64,000 nucleotides of DNA from Didymella arachidicola (GCA_016630955.3 CM049986.1:248001-312000); one strand, 5' to 3'. Shown: positions 50,808 to 60,457, counted from the first letter of the stretch. The notes: a model not told the origin generated them from the letters alone. Numbers and translations: made by a program.

Positions 50808-53800
50808 ATAGACACAACAGACTGAACATACTACAGTACAACGTAAGGAAGTCGAGAGACATGGTCATGGCGTCGCTGCTGCGCGATCAGGCGATCTACG
50901 ACTTCGACATCATCGCCATCCAGGAGCCGTGGAGGAACCCGTACTCCGCCACCACTCATCACCCAGCCAAGGATAGGTTCCACCTTTGCTACCCAGCAGG
51001 AGACGCGGAAGGCCAAGCACGGGTCTGCTTCTTCATTAACAAGAGAATAGATCAGACAAAGTGGCGCTTTGAGGAGCGAACAAGAGACATTTGTTCTATT
51101 ATTATTAACATAGACTTAACAGACGATCAGCAAAGCCAAGAGCAGCTTATTGTCCACAACGTCTACAACCCGCCAAAGACCTCAAACAACCGGCAGAGTG
51201 CAATACCGCAGGTGCGGGAGGCGCTAAGGCATTACCAGACAAACGAACAAGTGCTACTTGGTGACTTCAATCTGCACCACCCCTTATGGGGAGGACTAAA
51301 CAGGGAGGTCACTAATCCTGAATCAGAAGACCTAATAGACATCATAGGGGACTTTGCGCTCCACAACACCCTCCCACCAGGCACAGTAACGTACGAAGAA
51401 GGCCGATCGCAGTCTACAATCGATCTTTGTCTTGTTACAACAGGGCTGATTGAGCAAGTCATCAAAAGCGAAGTAGACAGGAGCCTAGACCACGACTCAG
51501 ATCATCTGCCTATAAGCACAACGCTAGATCTCACAGTGCAATGTCTTGAGAAGAAGCCGCGGAAAGACTGGAAAAGACTGAACGAGAAACTGTATACGAA
51601 AGCGCTGAGGCGCTCTCTGCCTCCTCTTCGAAGACCACTCACAAACACAGCGCTTGACTCCTACACGGCTGAGGTGACAGCAGCAATCCAGGACGCGATA
51701 CACGAAGCAGTGCCCGAGACTCATCCCTCCACCTATACACGCGAGGGATGGACTGAGGAATGCAGAGCAGTGCTCGCTGAGACAAAACGACTGAAGAGAG
51801 CACACAGCCGACACCACACAGAAGAGACGTGGGAAGCATACCGCGCCGCAAGGAATCACAAAGCGAGGACGATTAGAAAGGCACTGCGTAAAGCACACAG
51901 AGACCGTATTGAGCGGGCATCTGAGTCGCCAGACGCGCTATGGAAGCTAGCGAAGTGGGCACGCACGAGGCACGACCAGTCCACCAGATCCATACCAACT
52001 ATACATCACCCTGACACACAAGAAGAACTCATCGACCCTGCAGACAAAGCTGAGCTGTTTCGAGACGTCTTCTTTCCAACGCCACCTGAAGCAGACTTGG
52101 GAGACATAGAGCACGCTGCGTACAGCGGCCAGATTGACATGCCACTGATTGAGGAGAAGGAGGTGCGCACAGCGATACGAGCGGCATCGCCCCTCAAGGC
52201 TCCAGGGCCGGATGGCATCATAAACAAAGCGCTGCAAGCCGGCATCGATCTGATTGCAGCCCACCTGACGAGAATCTATAACCAAAGCCTACGGCTGGGC
52301 TACTGCCCGGTCTCGTTCCGAGCCTCTATCACAGCGGTCCTGCGCAAACCTGGTAAAGCCAACTACGCAGTACCTAAAGCATACCGGCCCATCGCACTGC
52401 TTAACACAATCGGCAAGGTCATGGATGCGGTAGTGGCACGGAGACTGAGCTACCTCGTTGAGACCCACCACGTGCTACCACCGACCCACATGGGTGGAAG
52501 GAAGCATCGATCTACCGAGCACGCACTACACGCTGTCACAGCGAAGATCTACGAACAGTGGAACAACGGCAAAGACGGCCAGGTGGCCAGCCTCCTGTTG
52601 CTGGACGTGTCCGGAGCCTTCGACAACGTATCTCACAAGCGGCTGCTTCACAACCTGCGAAAGCGGAAGGTCGACGAGAACACAGTGCGCTGGATAGCAA
52701 GCTTCTTGAGCGACAGGCACACCCATATCCGGGTCGACGGATTCAACTCCCAAGAATACGCAATTAACACGGGCATTCCGCAGGGCTCGCCCCTCTCCCC
52801 TCTGCTCTATATCCTCTACAACGCCGATTTGGTCGACCAGTGCAACGAGCAGACAGATACCATGTCTACAGGATACATTGACGACGTGGCCATCCTCGCT
52901 TGGGGCAAGACCACAGAACGAACGTGCGAGATACTGGGCACAACACTTGAGAAAGCACAGCGATGGGCAACCACACATGCCTCAGTGTTCGCTCCTGACA
53001 AGTTCCAGCTGACCCACTTCACAAGATCGCGCAAACGCATCAACGTCGACGCGGCCATCCAGACAGAGTGGGGCGAGATAAAGCCGTCACCAACGTGCAA
53101 GTACCTAGGCTTGACCCTTGACACCAAGCTGAAGTGGAGAGAACATGTAGAGACGGTCAGACAAAAGGCAACTCGCACAGTGCACACGCTGAGCAGCTTA
53201 GGCAGCTCCACCTGGGGCGTCCGACTGCAAGACATGCGCAGACTGTACGAAGCCATCGCGCTGCCACAGATGATGTACGCGTGTTCCATCTGGTCCAATG
53301 CCAACCTCAACGACAAGAAGCGCGGCTACACGCACAAGACGGTCGACGCACTGCGCAGCATACAAGCAAGAGCAGCAAGAAGCATATGCGGCGCCTACAG
53401 AGCGACATCAAGGGTCGCACTGGATGTGGAGACATTCCTTCTTCCCATCGAGCAGCAGATCTGGAAGCACAACGCGGACGTCGTCACTCGACTGTCTTCG
53501 TCTAGGACCATCGCACAGACTGCGTGCTACGAGCCACGCGAACCGGTACCAGTGGTCATTGACAAGAACTACAGGGCACACAAGAGCCCCTGGCAAAAAG
53601 CTTACGAGGCACTAAGGAGCAAGCAGGTGCGCGATCTTGACAAGCAAGAGCCCATCCCTCCGTTCATCACACCGCCGTGGCAGCGAGGGCCACACACCTA
53701 CATTGACAACGATGCGGAGGAGGCCCGTAAGCACCATGATCGAGAATGCGCAGCAAACAAGAGCCTCAGCATCTATACAGATGGCAGCGGCATCGAGGGC

Positions 53801-54679
53801 GAGATCGGCTCCGCAGCAGTGTGCCTGCTAACACAACAGACGCTATCCGTACATATGGGATCCGACACACTGTCGACAGTATACGCAGCGGAGCTGCAAG
53901 GCATCAGCCTCGCACTGCAGATCGCGCAGGAGTATGCAGACAGAGACGGCGAACGAAAACAAATTGCCATATACACGGACAACCAAGCCGCCATCTGGTC
54001 AATAGCCAAAGCCGAAGGGCGATCAGGCGCGTACATCCTCGCGGACATCGCGCAACAGGTTCTGGAGCTCCAGGACAAAGGATACTCAGTGGCTGTCCGA
54101 TGGATCCCTGCCCACGCGGGCATACCTGGAAACGAGGCCGCCGACCAGGCCGCCAAGGAAGCCACCGGATGGAGAGAGAACGGCCGCAGACAGCAGCCAG
54201 CAGACCCGCCCGCACAGCTATACCCGCTCAGGACAACGCTCAGAAGATGGTGCAAGACGCAGGCAGAGAGAGCGTGGATCAGCGCGTGGAGGGAAGACAA
54301 GGAAGGCCGCGCGACGTACAGACACACGCCAGTGCCCACCAAGAAGGTGCTACAGCTCCACGAGAGGCTCAGCAAGCGGGAGAGCGCGCTGCTGGTGCAG
54401 CTGCGGACCGAGAAGATCGGTCTCAACGACTTCCTCTTCAATCGCCATGTTCCGGACATCACCAGCCCCCGTTGCAGCTGCGGAGAGAGGCGACAGACCG
54501 TCGCGCACGTCCTCCTCCGCTGCAGCAAGCACAAGGACCTCCGGAACCGCATCTTCGCCAACCTTTCCGGACGACACAGCCTCAGGACCATCCTGAGCAC
54601 GCCGCAGCTAGCCACCAAAGCCATCGAGTATATGGAGCAGACGCAGATCCTTGGGCATATGGGGATCAGAGATACGTAG
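50804..54679 (+). CDS. LINE2 ORF2, endonuclease-reverse transcriptase-RNase H
   Basis: 1291 residues, no internal stop. APE-type endonuclease (LQYNVRKS, IQEPW, LLGDFNLHHPLW, SDHLPI). Reverse transcriptase with LLLDVSGAFDNV, GIPQGSPLSPLLY and the active-site box YIDD at 691-694, where most LINEs have YADD. RNase H with Asp993 (IYTDGSG), VYAAELQGI, IYTDNQAAIW and WIPAHAGIPGNEAADQ. C-terminal CSCGERRQTVAHVLLRC zinc element. All acidic catalytic residues are kept. The 4-nt overlap with ORF1 suggests coupled translation. Confidence 0.92.
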   Translation: MNRHNRLNILQYNVRKSRDMVMASLLRDQAIYDFDIIAIQEPWRNPYSATTHHPAKDRFHLCYPAGDAEGQARVCFFINKRIDQTKWRFEERTRDICSIIINIDLTDDQQSQEQLIVHNVYNPPKTSNNRQSAIPQVREALRHYQTNEQVLLGDFNLHHPLWGGLNREVTNPESEDLIDIIGDFALHNTLPPGTVTYEEGRSQSTIDLCLVTTGLIEQVIKSEVDRSLDHDSDHLPISTTLDLTVQCLEKKPRKDWKRLNEKLYTKALRRSLPPLRRPLTNTALDSYTAEVTAAIQDAIHEAVPETHPSTYTREGWTEECRAVLAETKRLKRAHSRHHTEETWEAYRAARNHKARTIRKALRKAHRDRIERASESPDALWKLAKWARTRHDQSTRSIPTIHHPDTQEELIDPADKAELFRDVFFPTPPEADLGDIEHAAYSGQIDMPLIEEKEVRTAIRAASPLKAPGPDGIINKALQAGIDLIAAHLTRIYNQSLRLGYCPVSFRASITAVLRKPGKANYAVPKAYRPIALLNTIGKVMDAVVARRLSYLVETHHVLPPTHMGGRKHRSTEHALHAVTAKIYEQWNNGKDGQVASLLLLDVSGAFDNVSHKRLLHNLRKRKVDENTVRWIASFLSDRHTHIRVDGFNSQEYAINTGIPQGSPLSPLLYILYNADLVDQCNEQTDTMSTGYIDDVAILAWGKTTERTCEILGTTLEKAQRWATTHASVFAPDKFQLTHFTRSRKRINVDAAIQTEWGEIKPSPTCKYLGLTLDTKLKWREHVETVRQKATRTVHTLSSLGSSTWGVRLQDMRRLYEAIALPQMMYACSIWSNANLNDKKRGYTHKTVDALRSIQARAARSICGAYRATSRVALDVETFLLPIEQQIWKHNADVVTRLSSSRTIAQTACYEPREPVPVVIDKNYRAHKSPWQKAYEALRSKQVRDLDKQEPIPPFITPPWQRGPHTYIDNDAEEARKHHDRECAANKSLSIYTDGSGIEGEIGSAAVCLLTQQTLSVHMGSDTLSTVYAAELQGISLALQIAQEYADRDGERKQIAIYTDNQAAIWSIAKAEGRSGAYILADIAQQVLELQDKGYSVAVRWIPAHAGIPGNEAADQAAKEATGWRENGRRQQPADPPAQLYPLRTTLRRWCKTQAERAWISAWREDKEGRATYRHTPVPTKKVLQLHERLSKRESALLVQLRTEKIGLNDFLFNRHVPDITSPRCSCGERRQTVAHVLLRCSKHKDLRNRIFANLSGRHSLRTILSTPQLATKAIEYMEQTQILGHMGIRDT

Positions 54680-54867
54680 ACGACGCCGAGCGTTGGGGGG
54701 AGACTGTAGGTACAGCGGACGCGACAGACGAGGCAGAGCGCCTCTATGAGCCTAGAATCACAGCATACAGTTAGAAGAACCAGTATCTAGATGGGCCGGC
54801 AAGCATATTTAGATAGTGGTTGATGGAAGACGGCAGGTTACGGGGGCAGCTGGTTCTTCTTCGCGAA

Positions 54868-54921
54868 GGATGAAGTGGGGCGGCGCGGATCAACGTCCGC
54901 ACCGCGTCCGCTGTCTGCCAC
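54868..54921 (+). repeat. Right arm of the 54-bp inverted repeat (in the LINE2 3' UTR)
   Basis: Inverse partner of 48849-48902; see that entry. Confidence 0.75.
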
Positions 54922-54990
54922 AGCCTGTCACTCCGGACATAGCTGCGCAGTACGCGGCTGAAACCGAGTAGGATGACTAAACTAAACTAA

Positions 54991-55083
54991 ACATAGCGAG
55001 AATTCGATTTTTGGAATTAAGTCGTATTTTTGTGCTCAAATCGTCGCTCATGATGCCAATTAACTAGCCAGTACCCAGCCGCA
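54991..55083 (+). repeat. Right copy of the 93-bp direct repeat, directly after the LINE2 tail
   Basis: Same length as 49005-49097 with roughly a dozen differences, most of them C-to-T or G-to-A relative to the left copy. It breaks off into unrelated sequence at 55084. Probably the 5' leader of another LINE2 copy. Confidence 0.75.
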
Positions 55084-55084
55084 A

Positions 55085-55186
55085 CTCAAGGACGACGATA
55101 TCAAAGCTCCGGACACGTACTACTTAACGACAAAAGGAGTTTTTGCGCAGATTGAATTGGCCGACAGTCGGGAGCAAAACGAGTGA
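55085..55186 (+). pseudogene. Possible C-terminal coding remnant
   Basis: 34 codons ending in TGA that read like protein (KAPDTYYLTTKGVFAQIEL...). The upstream part of the frame is repeat sequence. It does not resemble the end of an MFS transporter. Could be the tail of a gene cut by the LINE2 array, or chance. Confidence 0.25.
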
Positions 55187-55382
55187 GGTCCAAGCCGTCA
55201 ATATCATGTGCAGATGCCAAAGTTGGCCAGAACAACTGCTAGGTCGGCGATGATGACATGAAATGCCCAGAAGTGAAGTGAAGAAGCATATGTTTTTGTA
55301 AATCAATCCTAAACATGTAACTGATACAAAGACTCCGCGAGAATGACTTTGCAGTGCAATGGTTGCTTGATCGTCGTCGCAA

Positions 55383-56844
55383 CTACATAGTGTCAGCCAT
55401 CCATGGGTGCTTCAGGAGTTCAGTCGCCGATTTCCTGTCTTCCGGCCGCCATCTGAGCATCGAGCGTATGAAATCGAGAAACAATTCCTTTTCCTCCCCT
55501 TCAAGCACCAAGACTCTTTCCTCAAGTGAGATCTTAGGAATAGTTACACTCTTGGAGCCACCCGTCCAGTGTCCTATTGAACTTAGCAGAGTCTATTTCA
55601 GGACGATCTCAATGACTAACCTTGCTTGTCGAAGACCTTCTTTGTCATATGGTTGCTTTGCGTGTATTCAAGCGGAGGCATTCCAAGGTATGCAACCATT
55701 TCAGAAACATGATGTGTCTCTGATGGGTTGCCCTCGTTGTCACGGGCGTTGAATAGATGCTCATCTTCAAACAAGTCCCACACCTAATGAAGAGTAAGTC
55801 ATTGGGACTTCCTTATAATAGTATTGAATACTTACCAATGTGGCAACACTCCAAATGTCCACCTTAGAGCCCCACTCCATCTCGAAAATTATCTCTGGTG
55901 CACGGTATAGCTCAGGCTGAATTAAGCCAGAGTGGGAATCTCCTATCCGCGCTTCTCCAAAGTCACAGAGAACTGGTTGTCCCCAAAGATCACCCGTAGG
56001 ATGGGGAAGCTCACGGGAACTGTAAATGGTGCGTGTGTCGTCAATCACTTTGGATGGTGACGGGTTCTCTGCTTCAGCTTTCTCAAAGTTTTCCAGAATA
56101 GTGTCATCATCCACAGTAAGCATGATATTTCCAGGATTAATATCTAACTTGTCAGTTGATTCAATCATGTTGCATCATCTTGCCGTACCTGTATGTACGA
56201 CCTTAGCCTCGTCGTGTAAGAACGACAGTGCCTTTAGCACATTGGCTAGCGTACACTTCAGAAGCGGAACGTCGAGCTTGTGTGATGGGTTGTAATACTG
56301 GAGCTGTCGAATAGTCATGTGCATGGGTGGATGAACAAAGCACAAATGTTTGCCAGTCGGACCGTCGAGCTCAAATTCGCCATACAGTCCGCGGATGTAT
56401 GCTTGGCCGCGATGCTGTGATTGCATAGAACTGACATGCTCGTAAAATCCTAGCTCTCGATTGAGCTGTGGGGTCTTTTCGGCATCTCGGGTACAAATCT
56501 TGACAGCGACGAAGCCAGCGACGAAGCCAGCGTCTCGTTCTCTATGCATGGATGATCAGACTTTGAAGGGTGGGTGGGGGTGAAGAACGCCAAACATACC
56601 GGATATCCCGACACAGCCAGACCGTGGAGTATGCACCGTAACCGAGTTTTCCTATAACCTTAAAGCTAGAATCGAGAATCTCACCAGGTCGTGCTGGATA
56701 AAACTGATCATGGCTATACCACGGAAGACGCTCCTCCTCGAAGAGCTCGCTGGCATTCATTTTCGTACTCTGGAAGCGCGAAATTCGGGAGATGTGAGAG
56801 GGAAATTTGAAGCGAGTACATGCGCGTTGACCAAATCTCAGCAT
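55383..56844 (-). CDS. SRPK-like serine/threonine protein kinase
   Basis: Five exons (56600-56844, 56189-56541, 55836-56143, 55621-55783, 55383-55573), all GT-AG and phase-consistent, 419 residues. Gly-rich loop LGYGAYSTVW, ATP-binding Lys96 (VAVKI), catalytic VVHTDINPGN with Asp200, metal-binding DFG at 260-262, LYRAPEI, and the SRPK-type segments WSVATLVWDLFEDEHLF and HHVSEMVAYLG; ends LKHPWMADTM. The HxD box has Thr (HTD) and DINPGN, as is usual in the SRPK-like set expanded in filamentous fungi. The spacer between the two kinase lobes is far shorter than in true SR-protein kinases. The N-terminal about 28 residues before an internal Met are basic and could be a targeting peptide. A 12-bp duplication precedes Lys96 (see findings). 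Substrate unknown. Confidence 0.85.
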
Positions 56845-57081
56845 GGTGTAGAGACACTATCATTGTGGGAAGTTAGTGTGACGGTCCAAAGGCATGTTGG
56901 CCGCACTGATGCCTAGCACGGTCAGTGACGCGTCTGTGCTCGTCGATCAATTGGCCGGCGGCAATAACGACGCTAGCAAAACAGGGTCCTATCTCACCAT
57001 CACGCGGACTCCGCTCGTTACGCGCCGACTATTCTTGAACTTCTCCAATAGTCGGACTCAGAGCACACGCGCGTCAACCTC
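56845..57081. other. Region upstream of the kinase gene
   Basis: About 240 bp between the kinase start codon and the 176-bp tandem repeat. It must hold the kinase promoter; no coding frame or named site is supported. Confidence 0.4.
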
Positions 57082-57433
57082 TCACCCCACAATGTCTCAT
57101 TCAGACTTGGTGTCACTTCTTCATAGCCATATTCGGGATGTGACTGAAGTTGCATGAGCGAATGACGGAGGATAGAGTGACGCTCTTGCTATTTTAGCAA
57201 GTACTGAATTCTACTTAGAATGAAGCTTCAAACTGTTGCGGTACAGCATCAAGAGCTTCACCCTATAATGTCTCATTCAGACTTGGTGTCACTTCTTCAT
57301 AGCCATATTCGGGATGTGACTGAAGTTGCATTAGCGAATGACGGAGGATAGAATGACGCTCTTGCTATTTTAGAAATAGTGGATTCCACTTGGAGTGAAG
57401 CTTCAGACTGTTGGGGCGCAGCATCAAGAGCTC
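57082..57433 (+). repeat. Tandem pair of a 176-bp unit
   Basis: Unit 1 starts TCACCCCACAATGTCTCATT (57082), unit 2 TCACCCTATAATGTCTCATT (57258). The first 115 bp are nearly identical; the last part of each unit is more diverged. Each unit ends in the CAGCATCAAGAGCT motif that also forms the 27-bp array. Confidence 0.85.
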
Positions 57434-57495
57434 AGTGTTGCGGCACAGCATCAAGAGCTCAGTGTTGCGGCACAGCATCAAGAGCTCAGTGTTGC
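57415..57495 (+). repeat. Three tandem 27-bp units
   Basis: GGC(G/A)CAGCATCAAGAGCTC plus AGTGTTGC, three times head to tail, ending about 150 bp before the ATG of the 92-residue gene. The first unit differs by one base. The repeats overlap the end of the 176-bp repeat. Confidence 0.88.
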
Positions 57496-57647
57496 GAAGT
57501 CCAAGAACTGAGAGTATAAGAGCAGAGGCTGCCTTCCATCAATCATGCCTCATCACATTCTCATCAATCAACATTCATTATCAAGCACATCACAACATCC
57601 TTCACTATCCTTCCAAACGTTACTAGTCCACCATCGCAACTTCCAAC

Positions 57648-57978
57648 ATGCAAGCCTCATCCCGCAGACTCATCAAGTACGTCGGCACTGTCACCCTTGA
57701 TAAACTCGACTCCCAGAGCCGCCCAGTAGTCAATGCATTCTGCGAACAAGCTGAGAAAAATGTATGTCGATACGCAACGCTCGTCTAGCCACAAACTTGC
57801 TTACATGATTTAGAATCCAGCCATCAAGAAGGCAGAGATCAAGGGAAGCAGGTGGCACCAGTCCCATGACGATCCAAACGATAAGGAGCTGGTCATCTCC
57901 ATTCGTTTCAAAGACGAGAATGACAGGAGGATCACCACTGGCCATGTGCACCAGGATGGTACCGGGAAGCTCTCGTAG
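57648..57978 (+). CDS. Small unrecognised protein (92 residues)
   Basis: Two exons, 57648-57761 and 57814-57978, joined in phase 0 across a 52-nt GTATGT...TTTAG intron. The leader is pyrimidine/AC-rich and the ATG context is TCCAACATGC, a good fungal start. The product is hydrophilic, without signal peptide, membrane segment or cysteine pattern (one Cys). It begins MQASSRRLIKYVGTVTLDKL, ending near HVHQDGTGKLS. No family recognised. Upstream lie the 27-bp and 176-bp repeats, which may act in its promoter. Confidence 0.65.
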
Positions 57979-58574
57979 TGCCCGTGACCTGGTTATATGA
58001 GCACACGTGGATGGACGAGCATGCGAAGCATGTTTTTGTACAATATCTCCGTCGATGGCATTCTCTTTTCATCTTAGTACACAGTCTTTACAGTTCCCCA
58101 TATAATTGAGCTCACACGGGACACAAATCAAACCTGTCATTACCGCAATCAATCTTGGTTTATTTTTCATGCACAGCCTAATTCCTCATACGAGCCTTTC
58201 CTATCAGGAAACGACCTGACCCAGAGTGCGTGATCCTCAGCATGAATACGTTCGACATTAATGCCCGATAGACTCCAGAGCCGTGGCAATACCAACCAAC
58301 CGTTATGATGATGTAAGAGAAAGGCTTTATGAACAATTCTAGCAGGCGTGCACAGTTGGGGCATTTAGGCTCAGTTGTATTGTAAAAGCCAATCTGTAAA
58401 CAGCTTGTAACAGCGAGTCAGCCTGCCTGCTATGAAAACTGTCTGTTAAGAAGCCCTTTTAGTTGATTAGACGGTATCTTCGTACTAAGCAGAGTGCTGT
58501 ATCAAGTAGTTAACAAGGAATTCACTCAATTGGATACGTAATGTTTAAAGGCCTGTATTGATCCTACATATGAC
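57979..58574. other. Intergenic, no convincing gene
   Basis: About 600 bp, A/T-rich, with only short frames. Confidence 0.4.
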
Positions 58575-59055
58575 TTAGACTGCCCTCCCGTTGGGTCCGT
58601 TGCCGTTTCCTCCTACTTCCTGCCTTCGTCGGCGTCTGCGGCTCTGGCAACATATGAAAGCCACCGGCGACAGGACCAATAGAACAATAATTACTGCGAT
58701 TCCAGCCAACAGCGATCCGTTTAGCCCCGCCTGGCTAAGACTTTTTGGAATCATTGCTTCTAGGACCTATGGTAAACTTTTTGCGGCTGGCTTGAGCTTC
58801 TCCTTTCTACAATCAGAGCTATTCCGTTATGTGCTGTTGCAAACCTACCGTCAGAAACGATGATTGTCGGAATCTTTGGAGTGATTCGAAAAGATTCGCC
58901 AGCGAAATTTCTGTTAGACCATTAGCATCGAGGCAAGGTCTTGTGCGAGCAAAAGATGCTGACTTGTACGGAGGTGGGCTACTGGCGGACAATGACTGCT
59001 TTCTAAGCTTAGATGGTGATATGATAAAAATACAGCTAAAGATGATGCAGCACAT
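58575..59055 (-). CDS. Possible small single-pass membrane protein
   Basis: Proposed exons 58849-59055 and 58575-58766 with a GT-AG intron of 82 nt, phase 0, 132 residues. Exon 2 encodes a convincing transmembrane helix (GSLLAGIAVIIVLLVLSPVA) followed by CC and a run of six arginines, then a Gly/Asn tail, as in fungal single-pass sensors. Exon 1 starts with a hydrophobic stretch (MCCIIFSCIFII) that could be part of a signal peptide. The true 5' end may lie further upstream, and exon 1 is weakly supported. No family recognised. Confidence 0.4.
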
Positions 59056-59394
59056 GGTGACAGCTATGAAGCAGGTCCGGCGGAGGGAATTTATAACAAT
59101 ATTGCATTTTTAGGTCCTTCGCATCATGTAGCAATGCTGCAAGGCAGCTTTGGGTGATGCTGCAAACTGCGTCTAGTTTTCAGGTTTTACTAAATACTGG
59201 TTCTAGTGAAACTCACATCGGCAGATTTCTGTTTTACGTTTACGGGCTCGACACATCGGGTAATGAGCGCACCACCGACGGTCCGACTAACCACCCTAAA
59301 CCCGTTTAGAAAGTGCACAAAGCTTACCGCTGGGATATCTAGACGCCAATAACAAGGTCGTCTCTTTGTCTTCGAACCTATACCAATCCTTAGT

Positions 59395-60273
59395 ATGACA
59401 GGAAAAAAATTCATATACCACTCCATGCGCATGTTGTGCGCTACCCCAGAGTTTGGAGATCAGCTGTTCAACTTGCTCACTCCAGTGGACCTCAGCGCCT
59501 CCCTATATGCGTTCAATATTTCTATCACCAAGAAGCAGTCCAAGAGGTATATGCAGTTCTGGAGGCAACTGTTTACAGACAAGAGTTGGCTGTTGTGGAT
59601 GCAGTCTCATGGTTTTGAGGTCTCAGTTGTTGGCAACGACCTGATAACAATGATGAACTGGGTTCGAGATCCTAGCCTGATGAACTCTGGGAGACGGAAG
59701 CTGTATCTAGACCTCCACCTGGTCAGCTGCGTTGCGTCACGGAAATACACGCTCCCATCCCTGGAAACCTTCGACTCTGTCGTCGGCGAGAAGATCAAGC
59801 ATTTCAGAGAATTCTCGAAAAACGACAACTTCAGCATGATATTGCGTCCGGGTATCTATGCCGCATACTCTGAATTAGTCATGGGGCGTGACCTTTCCGA
59901 CAGTCGTACCATGCCCTTGGCCTGGCTAGATCTTACCGTTGTCAGCACGGTGAAGCATGAGAAACTCTGTGAACGCCGACGCATAGGAATGCGAACCACT
60001 AGCAGCACATCGACTGGACTGTGGTACGGTGACAAGACGATGCGGAGGTATTGCAGTCCCTGTATAGCAGGAGGTCGAGCTATCGATATGGGTGTACTGT
60101 TGGAGATGGAGGACATCTTAGCTATGAACATGCCGATGGATATCATCGTGCCGAGATCCTGGCGTGTCACATGGGTTGAAGGCAAAACTTCATCCATGGG
60201 CGCGTATCTTTTCCGGCAGCAACGCTTATTTGATTGTACGGAACTGTTGAACGAAGTTGAACATGTAATTTGA
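59395..60273 (+). CDS. F-box-like protein of an expanded accessory family
   Basis: 292 residues, single exon. The N-terminal region FGDQLFNLLTPVDLSASLYAF resembles a degenerate F-box, followed by a mixed alpha/beta region (DLHLVSCVASRKY, PLAWLDLTVVSTV, RSWRVTWV) without a named domain. I recall multigene families of this sort in Pleosporales. No signal peptide. It is convergent with the gene at 60458-61273 (about 185 bp between stops). Confidence 0.6.
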   Translation: MTGKKFIYHSMRMLCATPEFGDQLFNLLTPVDLSASLYAFNISITKKQSKRYMQFWRQLFTDKSWLLWMQSHGFEVSVVGNDLITMMNWVRDPSLMNSGRRKLYLDLHLVSCVASRKYTLPSLETFDSVVGEKIKHFREFSKNDNFSMILRPGIYAAYSELVMGRDLSDSRTMPLAWLDLTVVSTVKHEKLCERRRIGMRTTSSTSTGLWYGDKTMRRYCSPCIAGGRAIDMGVLLEMEDILAMNMPMDIIVPRSWRVTWVEGKTSSMGAYLFRQQRLFDCTELLNEVEHVI

Positions 60274-60457
60274 ATCCAACTGGAGCATTGTAATGAGCCT
60301 AAACAATTGCATTTGTTGCCTATGTATTCTATACTAATTACATGCACGACTGGTCAGCAACTGAAGTAACCACCCCCCTTCTGTTTATATTGAAAACCGT
60401 ATGATGTGAGTAAAGTACCTAAAAATAGGCAACTCGGCATCAACTTGTTCCTTCTGT

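Larger units (their letters stand above)
49005..54990 (+). mobile_element. Complete non-LTR retrotransposon (LINE2 of this window)
   Basis: About 6 kb: 5' leader, ORF1, overlapping ORF2, 3' UTR of about 290 bp and a tail of three ACTAA units just before 54990. Sequence and ORF1 type differ clearly from LINE1, so it is a separate family. The 5' limit is inferred from the direct repeat and could lie as far left as about 48849. Confidence 0.8.

Noticed and set aside
42057..54679. LINE1 and LINE2 as copies of one element
   Set aside because: ORF1 zinc-knuckle patterns, RT boxes, 3' tails (ACCA versus ACTAA) and overlap types all differ.
53746..54774. 342-codon plus-strand frame
   Set aside because: It overlaps the RNase H region of LINE2 ORF2 in another frame and is Arg/Pro/Gln-rich with no motif.
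57082..57495. CRISPR array
   Set aside because: Repeats are directly adjacent with no unique spacers, and the host is a eukaryote.
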